Source of the DNA: Photobacterium arenosum
GTDB taxonomy: Bacteria; Pseudomonadota; Gammaproteobacteria; Enterobacterales; Vibrionaceae
Assembly (NCBI RefSeq): GCF_014841115.1
Contig: NZ_JACYTP010000002.1
Location: 372,001-436,000 of the forward strand
Direction: 5' to 3'
DNA: 64,000 nt
In this document: piece after piece, positions 1 through 9,312 of the stretch
How positions within the stretch are numbered: position 1 is the stretch's first letter
Layout of the letters: each line of letters opens with the position of its first letter
The notes under the pieces: generated by a model
Databases searched by the model: none
The model's input: only the letters and a program-made list of their open reading frames with translations
What the model was told of the DNA's origin: nothing
Program-made: the position numbers and the translations under genes

Positions 1-155
1 CAATGGCCGTTGATGGTAAGGTTGAAATCCTGCCTATGATGTACCTGGCGCTGTCTTATGACCACCGTCTGATTGATGGTAAAGAGTCGGTAGGCTACCT
101 GGTAACCGTTAAAGAATTACTTGAAGACCCAACACGTCTGCTTCTGGACGTGTAA
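1..155 (+). CDS. sucB: Dihydrolipoyllysine succinyltransferase (E2 of 2-oxoglutarate dehydrogenase), C-terminal end only
   Basis: Only the last 50 or so codons are present, read from base 3 to the TAA at 153-155; the gene starts before the window. The visible protein carries the E2 catalytic motif HRLIDG within [15 protein letters not shown], and ends in [11 protein letters not shown], typical of SucB. E2 moves the succinyl group from lipoyl-lysine to coenzyme A in the TCA cycle. The sucCD genes that follow 130 bases downstream on the same strand confirm the usual sucABCD order. Confidence 0.95.
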   Translation, partial: MAVDGKVEILPMMYLALSYDHRLIDGKESVGYLVTVKELLEDPTRLLLDV

Positions 156-171
156 CACTGCGCATAACGAT

Positions 172-194
172 CCGCCACTGTTCTGAGGTGGCGG
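172..194 (+). other. Hairpin between sucB and sucC
   Basis: A perfect 7-bp inverted repeat (CCGCCAC at 172-178, GTGGCGG at 188-194) with a 9-base loop lies 16 bases after the sucB stop. No T-run follows, so it is unlikely to be a full terminator. It may protect the 3' end of a processed sucAB transcript or lower expression of sucCD. Confidence 0.4.
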
Positions 195-286
195 TTGTTG
201 AGCCAGATTGATTGACGAAGGAATACCCAAGAGTATTTCAATGGATATAACACGTCCCACAGGGATTAGAGAACGGATAGAACATA

Positions 287-1453
287 ATGAATCTGCACGA
301 ATATCAGGCAAAACAACTTTTTGCTGAGTATGGCCTGCCAGTTCCTGAAGGCTATGCTTGTGATACCCCACAAGAGGCTGCTGAAGCAGCAGGTAAAATC
401 GGCGGTGATAAGTGGGTCATCAAATGTCAGGTTCACGCTGGTGGCCGCGGTAAAGCGGGCGGCGTAGAACTGCATGACACCAAAGAAGACCTTAAAGAAT
501 TTGCACAAAAGTGGCTGGGTAAAAACCTGGTGACTTATCAGACTGATGCAAACGGTCAGCCAGTAACCAAAATCCTGGTTGAAGAAGCCTCTAACATTGC
601 AAACGAACTGTATCTGGGTGCTGTTGTAGACCGTGGTACTCGCCGTATCGTTTTCATGGCATCAACTGAAGGTGGTGTGGAAATTGAGAAAGTTGCCGAA
701 GAAACCCCTGAGCTGATCCACAAAGCGGCTATCGATCCACTGGTTGGCCCACAGGCCTATCAGGGTCGTGAACTGGCATTTAAACTGGGCCTGAAAGGCG
801 ATCAGATCAAGCAGTTTGTGAAAATCTTCATGGGTCTGGGCCAGATGTTTGCTCAGTATGACCTGGCTCTGCTGGAGATTAACCCGCTTGTGATTACCGG
901 TGAAGGTAACCTGCTGTGCCTGGACGGTAAAATCAACATCGATTCAAACGCCATGTACCGCCAGCCCAAACTGCGTGATATGCACGATGCTTCTCAGGAA
1001 GATGCACGTGAAGCACACGCAGCACAATGGGAGCTGAACTATGTTGCTCTGGACGGTAACGTTGGCTGTATGGTGAACGGTGCGGGTCTGGCCATGGGTA
1101 CCATGGACATTGTAAACCTGCACGGCGGCAAGCCGGCAAACTTCCTGGATGTTGGTGGCGGTGCGACCAAAGAGCGCGTTGCAGAAGCATTCAAGATCAT
1201 CCTGTCTGACGATAATGTTAAAGCCGTACTGGTTAACATCTTCGGTGGTATCGTTCGTTGCGACATGATTGCAGAAGGTATCATCGGCGCGGTTAAAGAA
1301 GTTGGCGTGACTGTACCGGTTGTGGTTCGTCTGGAAGGTACTAACGCTGACCTGGGTCGCGAAGTACTGGCCAAGTCAGGTCTGGATATCATTGCAGCTG
1401 AGTCGCTAACCGACGCAGCTCAGAAAGTTGTTGCTGCTGCGGAGGGCAAATAA
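287..1453 (+). CDS. sucC: Succinyl-CoA ligase [ADP-forming] subunit beta
   Basis: The 388-residue protein matches the usual SucC length. It starts [12 protein letters not shown], the standard N-terminus, with an ATP-grasp fold: [11 protein letters not shown] near residues 51-61 is the nucleotide-binding loop, and GGATKERV and [13 protein letters not shown] lie in the C-terminal ligase domain. With SucD it converts succinyl-CoA, phosphate and ADP to succinate, CoA and ATP in the TCA cycle. It follows sucB and is separated from sucD by two bases; the sucD ribosome binding site (GGAGGG, 1441-1446) lies inside the end of sucC, so the two are translationally linked. Confidence 0.98.
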   Translation: MNLHEYQAKQLFAEYGLPVPEGYACDTPQEAAEAAGKIGGDKWVIKCQVHAGGRGKAGGVELHDTKEDLKEFAQKWLGKNLVTYQTDANGQPVTKILVEEASNIANELYLGAVVDRGTRRIVFMASTEGGVEIEKVAEETPELIHKAAIDPLVGPQAYQGRELAFKLGLKGDQIKQFVKIFMGLGQMFAQYDLALLEINPLVITGEGNLLCLDGKINIDSNAMYRQPKLRDMHDASQEDAREAHAAQWELNYVALDGNVGCMVNGAGLAMGTMDIVNLHGGKPANFLDVGGGATKERVAEAFKIILSDDNVKAVLVNIFGGIVRCDMIAEGIIGAVKEVGVTVPVVVRLEGTNADLGREVLAKSGLDIIAAESLTDAAQKVVAAAEGK

Positions 1454-1455
1454 GA

Positions 1456-2328
1456 ATGTCTGTACTAATTAATAAAGACACTAAAGTTATCTGCCAGGGT
1501 TTCACTGGCGGTCAGGGTACTTTCCACTCTGAGCAGGCAATTGCATACGGTACGCAAATGGTTGGCGGTGTGTCACCAGGTAAAGGCGGTACAACACACC
1601 TGGATTTGCCAGTGTTCAACACTGTGCGCGAAGCCGTAGAAGCAACAGGTGCAACAGCTTCTGTTATCTACGTTCCGGCACCATTTTGTAAAGATGCCAT
1701 TCTGGAAGCGATTGATGCGGGTATCAAACTGATCGTTACCATCACTGAGGGTATCCCGACAACAGATATGATCGACGTGAAAGTGAAGCTGGAAGAAACC
1801 GGTGTTCGCATGATTGGTCCTAACTGCCCGGGTGTGATCACGCCTGATGAATGTAAGATCGGCATCATGCCTGGTCATATTCACAAGAAAGGTAAAGTGG
1901 GTATTGTTTCTCGTTCAGGAACCCTGACTTATGAAGCAGTAAAACAAACCACAGATGAAGGTTTCGGCCAGTCTACTTGTGTAGGTATTGGTGGTGACCC
2001 GATTCCAGGGTCAAACTTCATTGATATCCTGAAATTGTTCCAGGAAGACCCTGAGACTGAAGCAATCGTGATGATTGGTGAAATCGGTGGTACTGCGGAA
2101 GAAGAAGCAGCAGCATTTATCAAAGAGAATGTCACTAAACCGGTTGTTTCTTATATTGCGGGTGTGACTGCTCCTCCAGGTAAGCGTATGGGCCATGCCG
2201 GTGCAATTATTTCTGGTGGTAAAGGTACTGCGGAAGATAAGTTCTCAGCACTGGAATCTGCGGGAGTTAAAACCGTTAAAAGCCTGGCAGAGATCGGTAA
2301 AGCACTGAGAGAAGTTACTGGCTGGTAA
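1456..2328 (+). CDS. sucD: Succinyl-CoA ligase [ADP-forming] subunit alpha
   Basis: The 290-residue protein has the normal SucD length and begins [20 protein letters not shown], the CoA-binding Rossmann region. [10 protein letters not shown] follows near residue 120, and the phosphorylated active-site histidine lies in [11 protein letters not shown] near residue 246. It forms the heterodimer with SucC that makes ATP from succinyl-CoA. It is the last gene of the block; a strong hairpin terminator follows within 35 bases. Confidence 0.98.
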   Translation: MSVLINKDTKVICQGFTGGQGTFHSEQAIAYGTQMVGGVSPGKGGTTHLDLPVFNTVREAVEATGATASVIYVPAPFCKDAILEAIDAGIKLIVTITEGIPTTDMIDVKVKLEETGVRMIGPNCPGVITPDECKIGIMPGHIHKKGKVGIVSRSGTLTYEAVKQTTDEGFGQSTCVGIGGDPIPGSNFIDILKLFQEDPETEAIVMIGEIGGTAEEEAAAFIKENVTKPVVSYIAGVTAPPGKRMGHAGAIISGGKGTAEDKFSALESAGVKTVKSLAEIGKALREVTGW

Positions 2329-2358
2329 TAGACAAGTCAGACTACGACTGCAACAAGA

Positions 2359-2383
2359 AGCCCGTTATTGACGGGCTTTTTTT
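2359..2383 (+). terminator. Terminator of the suc operon
   Basis: A 7-bp stem (AGCCCGT at 2359-2365, ACGGGCT at 2371-2377) with a 5-base loop is followed at once by six T. It lies 30 bases after the sucD stop, so it is the rho-independent end of sucCD. Confidence 0.9.
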
Positions 2384-2453
2384 GATCTCAGCTCGGGTAT
2401 TAGTTTTACCTGGCGTAAAGCCTTACTTGGCTGTTGAGTGAGGCGCATCAAAC

Positions 2454-2482
2454 AAAAAAAGCCCGGCGTGATTGCGCCGGGC
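2454..2482 (-). terminator. Terminator of the outer-membrane barrel gene
   Basis: An 8-bp GC-rich stem (GCCCGGCG at 2461-2468 and CGCCGGGC at 2475-2482) has seven A on the plus strand before it, which read as a T-run on the minus strand. It lies just after the stop of the minus-strand gene at 2510. Four T on the plus side mean that it may also stop read-through from sucD. Confidence 0.88.
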
Positions 2483-2509
2483 TTTTGTTAATGCATTACA
2501 CGTATCCGC

Positions 2510-3058
2510 TTAGTATTTGAAGCGGGTAGTCAGTAACAGTTGATCGCCGTAAACATCGTTAAAACGACCTTCAGCGCCGATTGAAAACAGCTCAGTGGCG
2601 TGGAAACGACCATAAACAGAACCGAATGTTTCTTCGATTTTATGGACGTTAATGTGGCCGAGCTTGGCACCTACTTCAAGTTGCGGGCCTAACCATTGAC
2701 GAACACCCAGGTTGATTTCCATACCTGTTTTGCCTGTGCTGTCGTTAAACTCGTCTTTGTTCTTGATGTTGCGCGCTTTAAGCTCACCCGTCAGATCAGC
2801 CCAGTTGTTAATAGGTGCATGGAAGCCAACACCTAAGGCAAGATCCCAGTCGCTTTCGAATTCAGAATCGATGCTACCGGTTAAATGTGCATTCGGGTGG
2901 ATAGATTTGCTGAAACCTGCACCATAGGTTAATGGGCTCAGGCCAATTCGCACTTCTGTATAGTCGTAGCTGAAGTTGCTCATAGTATTAGCTGAATTAG
3001 CTTGAGCTGCTGAAGCCAATGATAGTAGCAGGGCACCAGCGATAAACGATTTACGCAT
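2510..3058 (-). CDS. Outer-membrane beta-barrel protein, YfaZ-like
   Basis: The 182-residue protein starts with a clear signal peptide (MRKSFIAGALLLSLASAAQA, cleaved near residue 20). The rest alternates polar and aromatic residues in short strands and ends in an aromatic residue (TTRFKY), the usual insertion signal for the BAM complex. Size and strand pattern fit a small 8-strand barrel of the OmpX/YfaZ kind. No partner gene is next to it. Location in the outer membrane is well supported; its role is not known. It is a single-gene unit with its own terminator. Confidence 0.75.
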   Translation of the reverse strand: MRKSFIAGALLLSLASAAQANSANTMSNFSYDYTEVRIGLSPLTYGAGFSKSIHPNAHLTGSIDSEFESDWDLALGVGFHAPINNWADLTGELKARNIKNKDEFNDSTGKTGMEINLGVRQWLGPQLEVGAKLGHINVHKIEETFGSVYGRFHATELFSIGAEGRFNDVYGDQLLLTTRFKY

Positions 3059-3249
3059 GAATCTTCATCCAAAGAACAAAAAATGAATTGGAGCATTTTA
3101 ATCAACTCGTCCCTGCAATAACAGGTTGGCCTTAGATTAAGTGCCGTATTACGGGGACAATAGAGTAAAAATGCAGCAAAAATCACATAATTGTGATCAT
3201 TGACAAATTTTTAATAAGCTATTTTATCACAATAATGGATAGAACATTT

Positions 3250-4242
3250 TTATTGTATTAATTCGTTGCCAGATTTTGTCCCTTGCGCAAAATGATTGAG
3301 ATTCGAGAGCGTGGTGTCGGCGATGTTGGCCAGCGCTTCTTCCGTTAAGAAGGCCTGATGACCGGTGAACAGCACATTGTGGCAGGAAGATAAACGACGA
3401 AAAACGTCATCCTGAATAATGTCGTTGGACTTATCCTCAAAGAATAAATCTTTTTCATTTTCGTAGACATCCACTCCGAGTGAGCCGATTTTCTGGCTTT
3501 TGAGTGCTTCAATCGCATCTTTCGAGTTAAGCAGCTCACCACGGCTGGTATTAATGATCATGACACCGTCGCGCATCTTGCTAAAAGAACGCGCGTCCAA
3601 CATGTGGTAATTCTCTTTGCTCATCGGGCAGTGCAGGGTAATGACATCCGATTGGCGGTAAATCTCGTCCAGCGAGGTGTAAGTCGCCCCCAGTTTTATC
3701 GCTTCAGGGTTTTCATAAGGATCGTGGGCCAGAATGGTCATGCCCAGGCCTTTCAGGATGTGCATGGTGGCGATACCTATCCGGCCGGTGCCGATAACCC
3801 CGACGGTTTTGCCATAAAAGTTAAAACCCGTCAGGCCGTCCAATGAAAAGTTGGCATCCCGTGTGCGTTGGTATGCACGGTGAATTTTACGGTTAAGACT
3901 CAGCATTAACCCAACAGTATGTTCTGCAATGGCTTGCGGAGAGTAAGCGGGAACCCGAACAATTTGCAGACCGTACATTTTGGCGGCATCTACATCCACT
4001 TTATCAAATCCGGCACAGCGCATGGCAATGGCACGCACTCCCAGAATAGATAAAGCTTCAATCACGGGTTTGCTCAGGTCGTCGTTCACAAATGCGCAGA
4101 CAGCATCATAGCCGTGGGCCAGTTTCGCGGTTTGCAGGTTGAGTTGAATATCGAAGAAACTCAGTTGGTGGCCAAAAAGCTGATTGCTTTTATTGAAAGA
4201 AATTTGATCGTATTTTTTGGCGCTGAACACGGCAACTTTCAT
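3250..4242 (-). CDS. ldhA: D-lactate dehydrogenase (fermentative)
   Basis: The 330-residue protein starts MKVAVFSAKKYD at 4242, preceded by AAGGAG; a longer in-frame reading to 4302 lacks a binding site. It has the D-2-hydroxyacid dehydrogenase layout: a split catalytic domain around an NAD-binding Rossmann domain with GTGRIG near residue 150. The substrate-binding arginine lies in NTSRGELL and the catalytic histidine in GHQAFLTEE near the C-terminus. Length and sequence resemble E. coli LdhA, which reduces pyruvate to D-lactate with NADH during fermentation. It stands alone between the barrel gene and the divergent ydgA-like gene. Confidence 0.93.
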   Translation of the reverse strand: MKVAVFSAKKYDQISFNKSNQLFGHQLSFFDIQLNLQTAKLAHGYDAVCAFVNDDLSKPVIEALSILGVRAIAMRCAGFDKVDVDAAKMYGLQIVRVPAYSPQAIAEHTVGLMLSLNRKIHRAYQRTRDANFSLDGLTGFNFYGKTVGVIGTGRIGIATMHILKGLGMTILAHDPYENPEAIKLGATYTSLDEIYRQSDVITLHCPMSKENYHMLDARSFSKMRDGVMIINTSRGELLNSKDAIEALKSQKIGSLGVDVYENEKDLFFEDKSNDIIQDDVFRRLSSCHNVLFTGHQAFLTEEALANIADTTLSNLNHFAQGTKSGNELIQ

Positions 4243-4411
4243 TACTGCACTCCTTGAATCTGAAATTGCGATCACTTTCCCACAGTGCGCACCGGCTGAC
4301 AAGCAGATTAATCACCCGTGCTCAGTGATAAAAGTCATTGATCCATAGAGCAAAGATGGTGTTTGTAATACACTCATTGCATTCATTACGAAATAATCAT
4401 TGGAAAGAAAC

Positions 4412-5731
4412 ATGTTAGGAAAAATAGGAGCTGTTGCAGGTGCGGTAGCAGTGGTGTTGTGCTGGCCTCTGGCAGTCGGTCAGATTGGCGAACGTATTTA
4501 TCAGGACACTGTGGGGGAATACAACAGCCCTTATGTTTCTGTCACCACTGAGCGCTATGACCGAGGATATCTGACCTCTCATGCTGTGTCGAAAATTGCG
4601 CTGAAGTCCAGTTGGAAAGAGATTTTCGCAGAGCAGGACTGGCCGACTGAATGGCATATTGCACATGAGATTCATCATGGAGTATTTGGGGTTACTTCCA
4701 ACAGTACGCTGGTGGTTGATGATAAGGTCGCCTCTCAGGTTGAAGCCTGGTGGGGCAGTGATGCGGTGCCATTAACCTTAACTACGCACACTGCACTGAC
4801 AAGAAAAACCGATCTTGATTTAACCCTGAATCCTTTTGTCTATAACGATCAGGATGGTAATGCCTTTCAGTCTGAGCCGCTGACGTTTACCGGCACTGTC
4901 TCTGCTGATGGAAACGGCACTTTCAGTTATGCGCTGAAAGATGCATTATTGCAGACAGTCGCTGATGAAAGCATGCAGGTATCTGGTGTGACAGGTGGCG
5001 GGGATGGCCGCTGGGACGGACGTTTCTGGATTGGCAACCAGCAACTGCAGATAAGCAAACTGGCGTTTGCCAATCATCAGACTCAAGAGTCTGTGGATCT
5101 GGATACCATCAAGGTAGCGTCACTCAATAGCCTGTCAGAAGCTCAGGCAGCGACAGAGGAGAGTCCGGCAGTCAGTGCGCAGTTAACGAACAGCAACCAG
5201 CTCAGCATCGCGTCTCTGACCAGTCTGGACGGCAAGCAATACCAGAGATTCAATGTCGATTTGCTGTTGTCTGATCTCGATTATGACGCGGTAACCCGGC
5301 TCAGTGCGCTGGGTGATCAGCTGGACGGCGAATTATCCCCGGCTCAGGTTCAGGATATGGCGTTAGCGCTGGATCTGCTGGTTGCCAAAGGGCTGACCGT
5401 GAACCTGAAAGATATCAGTGTGGCAGCACCGGAAGGGCCAATAAAAGGCAATGTTCGTCTTACTGTGCAGCCTGGCTTGGCGCGCGCGTCGCAGAATCTG
5501 GCACAAATTACCAGCAAACTTGATGGTGATATGTATTTTGAGTTCCCGTCCGAGTTGCTGACATGGACTGAAGGGCTGGAACCTCAGACCGACAGGCTGG
5601 TTAAAAGCGGTGTGCTGACGATTAAAGAAGACAGGGCATTTATTGCTCTGAAACTGGTGGGCGATAAGGTAATTCTGGGTAATGGCGATCAATTACCCCT
5701 GGCTATGTTTATGATGTTGCTCCTTTCTTAA
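4412..5731 (+). CDS. ydgA: YdgA family protein (DUF945)
   Basis: The 439-residue protein starts at the ATG at 4412 after GGAAAG; a TTG four codons earlier is less likely. The N-terminus has a hydrophobic segment (residues about 4-22, IGAVAGAVAVVLCWPLAVG) that acts as a membrane anchor or uncleaved signal. The rest is a long beta-rich domain with the family pattern near the start (GERIYQDTV, then ERYDRGYLTS). YdgA proteins are associated with the inner membrane and their biochemical role is not settled. The gene stands alone. Confidence 0.85.
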   Translation: MLGKIGAVAGAVAVVLCWPLAVGQIGERIYQDTVGEYNSPYVSVTTERYDRGYLTSHAVSKIALKSSWKEIFAEQDWPTEWHIAHEIHHGVFGVTSNSTLVVDDKVASQVEAWWGSDAVPLTLTTHTALTRKTDLDLTLNPFVYNDQDGNAFQSEPLTFTGTVSADGNGTFSYALKDALLQTVADESMQVSGVTGGGDGRWDGRFWIGNQQLQISKLAFANHQTQESVDLDTIKVASLNSLSEAQAATEESPAVSAQLTNSNQLSIASLTSLDGKQYQRFNVDLLLSDLDYDAVTRLSALGDQLDGELSPAQVQDMALALDLLVAKGLTVNLKDISVAAPEGPIKGNVRLTVQPGLARASQNLAQITSKLDGDMYFEFPSELLTWTEGLEPQTDRLVKSGVLTIKEDRAFIALKLVGDKVILGNGDQLPLAMFMMLLLS

Positions 5732-5891
5732 GCACGCATCATAGGTAACGGCAATGAATAAAATAGAACCTATCAATTTAGACATTTTGCTGAAATCGAC
5801 GACACTTAAGGTATCGGCGCAGGGATAAGCACTCAGATTGACACACTCTGAATCTGCCTGCGGTTATATAAGAAAAATTTCAGGGGGATAC

Positions 5892-6308
5892 ATGGAGTCG
5901 ATTAAAGTCAGAGATTATATGAATACCCGACCGGTAACCTTTGAAGCAGGTATGTCGTTGTCTAAAGCGTTGGACAAGATGTTGTCATCCAAGCAGATTG
6001 GCGGGCCTGTTGTTGATGAGTACCGCAGAGTGGTGGGTTTTGTGTCTGAACAGGATTTTATTCAGAAGTTACTGAAAGTCGGTTATCACTGCCAGGATAC
6101 CCACACAGTGGGTGATGTCATGCGTACGGATGTGCTGACAGTCAACCCGGAGACCAGCATTATTACTCTTGCTGAAACCATGTCCGGGCAAAAACCTAAG
6201 CTGTATCCGGTTGTGGAAGGCGGGAGACTGGTTGGTATTATTACCCGCCGCAATGTGCTTTCCGCTATCAGTGATCAAATTGGTGATTGCTTTAAGCACC
6301 CGGTTTAA
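5892..6308 (+). CDS. CBS-domain pair protein
   Basis: The start at 5892 is chosen because AGGGGG lies just before it; a TTG 54 bases upstream would add an unlikely leader. The 138-residue protein consists of two CBS motifs and nothing else: one at residues about 5-60 (VRDYMNTRPVTFEAG, then DEYRRVVGFVSEQDF) and one at about 70-125 (VGDVMRTDVLTVNPE, then VVEGGRLVGIITRRNVL). Such pairs bind adenosine nucleotides and regulate other proteins; the partner is not visible here. A terminator follows directly. Confidence 0.88.
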   Translation: MESIKVRDYMNTRPVTFEAGMSLSKALDKMLSSKQIGGPVVDEYRRVVGFVSEQDFIQKLLKVGYHCQDTHTVGDVMRTDVLTVNPETSIITLAETMSGQKPKLYPVVEGGRLVGIITRRNVLSAISDQIGDCFKHPV

Positions 6309-6318
6309 TGCTGTTTGT

Positions 6319-6344
6319 ACAGGCGCTGCTGCGCCTGTATTTTT
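6319..6344 (+). terminator. Terminator after the CBS-domain gene
   Basis: An 8-bp stem (ACAGGCGC at 6319-6326, GCGCCTGT at 6331-6338) with a 4-base loop is followed by ATTTTT. It lies 10 bases past the stop codon at 6308. Confidence 0.88.
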
Positions 6345-6394
6345 GAGCTCTGTATTCATCCATTCACTCAATGATTGAGATCTGTATTTATCGC

Positions 6395-6426
6395 TTGACC
6401 TTGGAGGTAACTCCAAGGTTTATATT
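6395..6426 (+). promoter_or_regulatory. MerR-family (ZntR/CadR-type) metal-responsive promoter of zntA
   Basis: A -35 box TTGACC (6395-6400) and a -10 box TATATT (6421-6426) are separated by 20 bp, longer than the standard 17. The spacer region holds a perfect 9+4+9 dyad, ACCTTGGAG at 6398-6406 and CTCCAAGGT at 6411-6419. This layout is the hallmark of promoters that MerR-family regulators activate by untwisting DNA. The dyad resembles known ZntR, CadR and PbrR sites. No MerR gene lies within the window. Confidence 0.88.
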
Positions 6427-6465
6427 TATCCAGAAGCTTACTTTGACTGAATAAGGAATAACAGT

Positions 6466-8943
6466 ATGTGTCATCAATGCCATAATAAAAAACCGCACAT
6501 CCATACCATCAAGCCTGCCAGTACCGGCAGCAGTGTATGTGTCGAACAAGGCGCAATGGCTGTCTCTGCTGCCGGTGGTGTGTCCGCTTCTGTGACAGCA
6601 GGTTGCTGTGAAGGATCGTGCGACTCAGGAGGCAGTGAAGAGAGCGACCCCGCCAGGCGGCGAGTTTTATTGTCAACACAGCCCCATGGCGATAAGGCTG
6701 CTGCCTTGTCCGGTATCCGGCAAATTACCCCCCATACGACGCCGTCAGGCTCCGCTGCCACTCATTCCTATGAGTCGGATAATCCAAACACCTTTCATCA
6801 GGCATCGCCGGCAAAGGGCGCAGCCCCTCAGCAAAGTACTGAACCAACTGCCGTTGCGCGTTTTAGCTGGCAAGTGCAGGGCATGGATTGTCCGAGCTGT
6901 GCTGCAAAGCTGGAAAAAGCTATTCTGGCTATCGACGGTGTCGAGCAGGCATCGGTGATCTTTTCCACAGAGAAGTTGGTGGTCGCCGGAACGTCATCGC
7001 GCATGATGTCTGAGGTGGAGGCCACCGCCAAAGCAACGGGCTTCCCATTGCGTCGGCCGCAGCAGAGTAAGGATGCCCCTGCTCCGGGGTTCATGCAGAC
7101 TTATGGCATGCTCGCGCTGACAGCCGCCCTGGTTTTAGTGTCTTATTTAATATCCACTCAGTCTGACACGTTGGGGTTGATTGCTTTTTCAGCCACCACG
7201 CTGGTGGGCTTGACCCCGATTATTGGTAAAGCCATCAAACTGGCTAAAAACGGTTCGCCGTTTTCAATTGAAACCCTGATGAGTGTGGCCGCTGTTGGCG
7301 CGCTCTATCTGGGCGAAACGGCTGAAGCGGCGATGGTGTTATTGCTGTTTCTCATTGGTGAACAACTGGAAGGCTATGCGTCTGCCCGTGCCCGCAGCGG
7401 GGTAAAAGCCCTTATGGCGTTGGTGCCGGAGACAGCGATGCGTGTCGACACCAACGGCCAGGTACGCGAAGTGGCCGCCGATCAGCTCCGTCCCGGCGAT
7501 GTTATTGCAGTGGCACCGGGTGCCCGGCTGCCCGCTGATGCCATATTGCTTGATAAGGCAGCCAGCTTTGATGAAAGTGCCTTAACCGGTGAATCAGTGC
7601 CTGTAGAGCGCTTTGCGGGAGAGCGAATTCTTGCCGGCTCACTGTCGGCCGATCATCTGGTGCGGGTCAAAGTCGAGTCTGAACAGGGTGAAAATGCCAT
7701 CGACCGTATACTGCACCTGATTGAAAACGCAGAAGCCAGTAAAGCACCGATAGAACGTTTTATTGATCGTTTCAGCCGCTGGTACACCCCTGCGATGATT
7801 GCTCTGGCGACGCTGATTGTGTTGGTTCCGACTGTGTTGTTTGGCCTGTCCTGGGATGAATGGCTGTATAAAGGACTGACATTACTGCTGATTGCCTGCC
7901 CATGTGCTCTGGTGATCTCAACCCCGGCGGCTATTACCTCGGGACTGGCGGCAGCGGCGCGTCGCGGAGCCCTGATTAAAGGCGGTGCGGCACTGGAGCA
8001 ATTGGGCCAGACGCAGGTGGTCGCGTTTGATAAGACAGGCACCTTAACCCAGGGTAAACCGCGGGTAACGGATGTGCTCGTCTGGCAAGGCGATGAAACA
8101 AGGCTGCTTAGCGAAGCCGCCGCAATAGAAACCGGATCGCTGCATCCGCTGGCGCAGGCTGTGATCGAAAAAGCCCGCCAGCAGGGGTTGGCGGTACCGC
8201 ATGCTGAAAACCGCAAAGCGCTGCCTGGCCGCGGGATACAGGGTGTGGTTGCTGGTACTGTCATCCACCTTCTCGCCACAGATCGTCTTGATGATCCCGG
8301 CCGGATAACCCAATCCCAGCAGGCTGACATCGACAACCTGAGCGATGAAGGCAAAACCCTGGTAGTGGTGCTACGCGATAACGTGCCGGTCGGACTGATC
8401 GCCTGGCGGGATAATCTGCGTGAAGATGCCCTGGTGGCGGTCGACAGGCTCAAAACGTTAGGCATTCGCAGTGTGATGTTAACCGGAGATAACTTGCGGG
8501 CTGCTAAGGCAATCGCTTCTGAGGTCGGTGTCGATTTTCGGGCCAGCCTGTTGCCCGAAGATAAAGTCACTGAAGTCGCTCAGTGGAGCCGTGACTATAA
8601 AGTGGCTATGGTGGGCGACGGCATTAATGATGCGCCGGCGATGAAAATGGCCAGTGTCGGCATTGCAATGGGAAGCGGCACGGACGTGGCACTGGAAACC
8701 GCCGATGCGGCACTGACCCATAACCGTCTTAACGAATTACCGGACATGATTGCTTTATCGCGAATGACGCTGGCCAATATCCGTCAGAACATCAGTCTGG
8801 CCCTGGGCCTCAAGTTGATCTTCCTGTTCACCACTTTGCTGGGCTGGACAGGGCTTTGGGTTGCCGTACTGGCAGACAGCGGTGCCACAGCGCTGGTGAC
8901 TGTGAATGCGCTGAGATTGCTGCGGTTTAAGCCAGGCAAGTAA
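6466..8943 (+). CDS. zntA: Zn2+/Cd2+/Pb2+-exporting P-type ATPase with long Cys/His-rich leader
   Basis: The 825-residue protein is longer than E. coli ZntA (about 730). Residues 1-120 are low-complexity and rich in Cys and His (MCHQCHNKKPHIH, then CCEGSCDSGG), likely extra metal binding. A heavy-metal-associated domain follows with GMDCPSCAAKL near residue 138. The P1B-ATPase core is complete: phosphatase motif TGES, transmembrane metal-site motif CPCAL (typical of Zn/Cd/Pb pumps), phosphorylation site DKTGTLT, and GDGINDAPA. It pumps divalent soft metals out across the inner membrane. A MerR-type promoter lies directly upstream and a terminator follows. Confidence 0.95.
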   Translation: MCHQCHNKKPHIHTIKPASTGSSVCVEQGAMAVSAAGGVSASVTAGCCEGSCDSGGSEESDPARRRVLLSTQPHGDKAAALSGIRQITPHTTPSGSAATHSYESDNPNTFHQASPAKGAAPQQSTEPTAVARFSWQVQGMDCPSCAAKLEKAILAIDGVEQASVIFSTEKLVVAGTSSRMMSEVEATAKATGFPLRRPQQSKDAPAPGFMQTYGMLALTAALVLVSYLISTQSDTLGLIAFSATTLVGLTPIIGKAIKLAKNGSPFSIETLMSVAAVGALYLGETAEAAMVLLLFLIGEQLEGYASARARSGVKALMALVPETAMRVDTNGQVREVAADQLRPGDVIAVAPGARLPADAILLDKAASFDESALTGESVPVERFAGERILAGSLSADHLVRVKVESEQGENAIDRILHLIENAEASKAPIERFIDRFSRWYTPAMIALATLIVLVPTVLFGLSWDEWLYKGLTLLLIACPCALVISTPAAITSGLAAAARRGALIKGGAALEQLGQTQVVAFDKTGTLTQGKPRVTDVLVWQGDETRLLSEAAAIETGSLHPLAQAVIEKARQQGLAVPHAENRKALPGRGIQGVVAGTVIHLLATDRLDDPGRITQSQQADIDNLSDEGKTLVVVLRDNVPVGLIAWRDNLREDALVAVDRLKTLGIRSVMLTGDNLRAAKAIASEVGVDFRASLLPEDKVTEVAQWSRDYKVAMVGDGINDAPAMKMASVGIAMGSGTDVALETADAALTHNRLNELPDMIALSRMTLANIRQNISLALGLKLIFLFTTLLGWTGLWVAVLADSGATALVTVNALRLLRFKPGK

Positions 8944-8984
8944 TGTGATGCTGGTTCAGCGCTCAGGCTGAGCTACAATCAGAA

Positions 8985-9012
8985 GGCTTGAGCACTGGCT
9001 CGAGCCTTTTCT
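8985..9012 (+). terminator. Terminator after zntA
   Basis: A 9-bp stem with one G-T pair (GGCTTGAGC at 8985-8993, GCTCGAGCC at 8998-9006) is followed by TTTT and CTC. It lies about 40 bases after the zntA stop. Confidence 0.75.
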
Positions 9013-9132
9013 CTATGCAGAGCCTTAATAAGGCAACATATAACATTGATTGCTCAAGCGAAAACCAAAACGGATGCCTTCTGTCTGGTGAAAGTGCATG
9101 GCTTCAGGAAAAGAAACCAGATTGCATAATAG

Positions 9133-9203
9133 TGTGATATATGATCTATTTTAGTGAATCCGTTGCATTTACATGTGCTTTTAATGTGATGTTAATCACC
9201 AAT
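9133..9203 (+). promoter_or_regulatory. CRP - CytR - CRP style control region of udp
   Basis: The 369-base gap between zntA and udp holds a good CRP site, TGTGA-N6-TCACC at 9185-9200, and a weaker one, TGTGA-N6-ATCTA at 9133-9148. Their centres are 52 bp apart. Between them lies GTTGCATT (9162-9169), which matches the CytR half-site of enteric bacteria. Two CRP sites about 52 bp apart with CytR between is the arrangement known from E. coli nucleoside promoters such as deoP2. Induction by nucleosides and repression by CytR is inferred. Confidence 0.6.
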
Positions 9204-9312
9204 ATGCTGGCAGTGATGAGCTATGGTTAGCGGGTATTCGAGAGTTCAAGTTGTTGAATAAGATCCCATAATAGGCCGCCACAAAGCAGGCCACACAATG
9301 AAGGATAGAATT

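Noticed and set aside
3186..3205. CRP-like TGTGATCATTGACAA upstream of ldhA's terminal region
   Set aside because: Only one half-site fits, and it lies downstream of ldhA and upstream of the barrel gene at an unclear distance from any promoter.
5754..5828. A 24-codon open frame (MNKIEPINLDILLKSTTLKV, then SAQG) between ydgA and the CBS gene
   Set aside because: Only a weak ribosome binding site (AGGT), no hydrophobic segment or recognisable motif. Not enough to call a gene.
7653..8570. A 305-codon minus-strand open frame inside zntA
   Set aside because: The zntA frame has every P-type ATPase motif; the antisense protein is rich in Ser, Arg and Ala with no domain.
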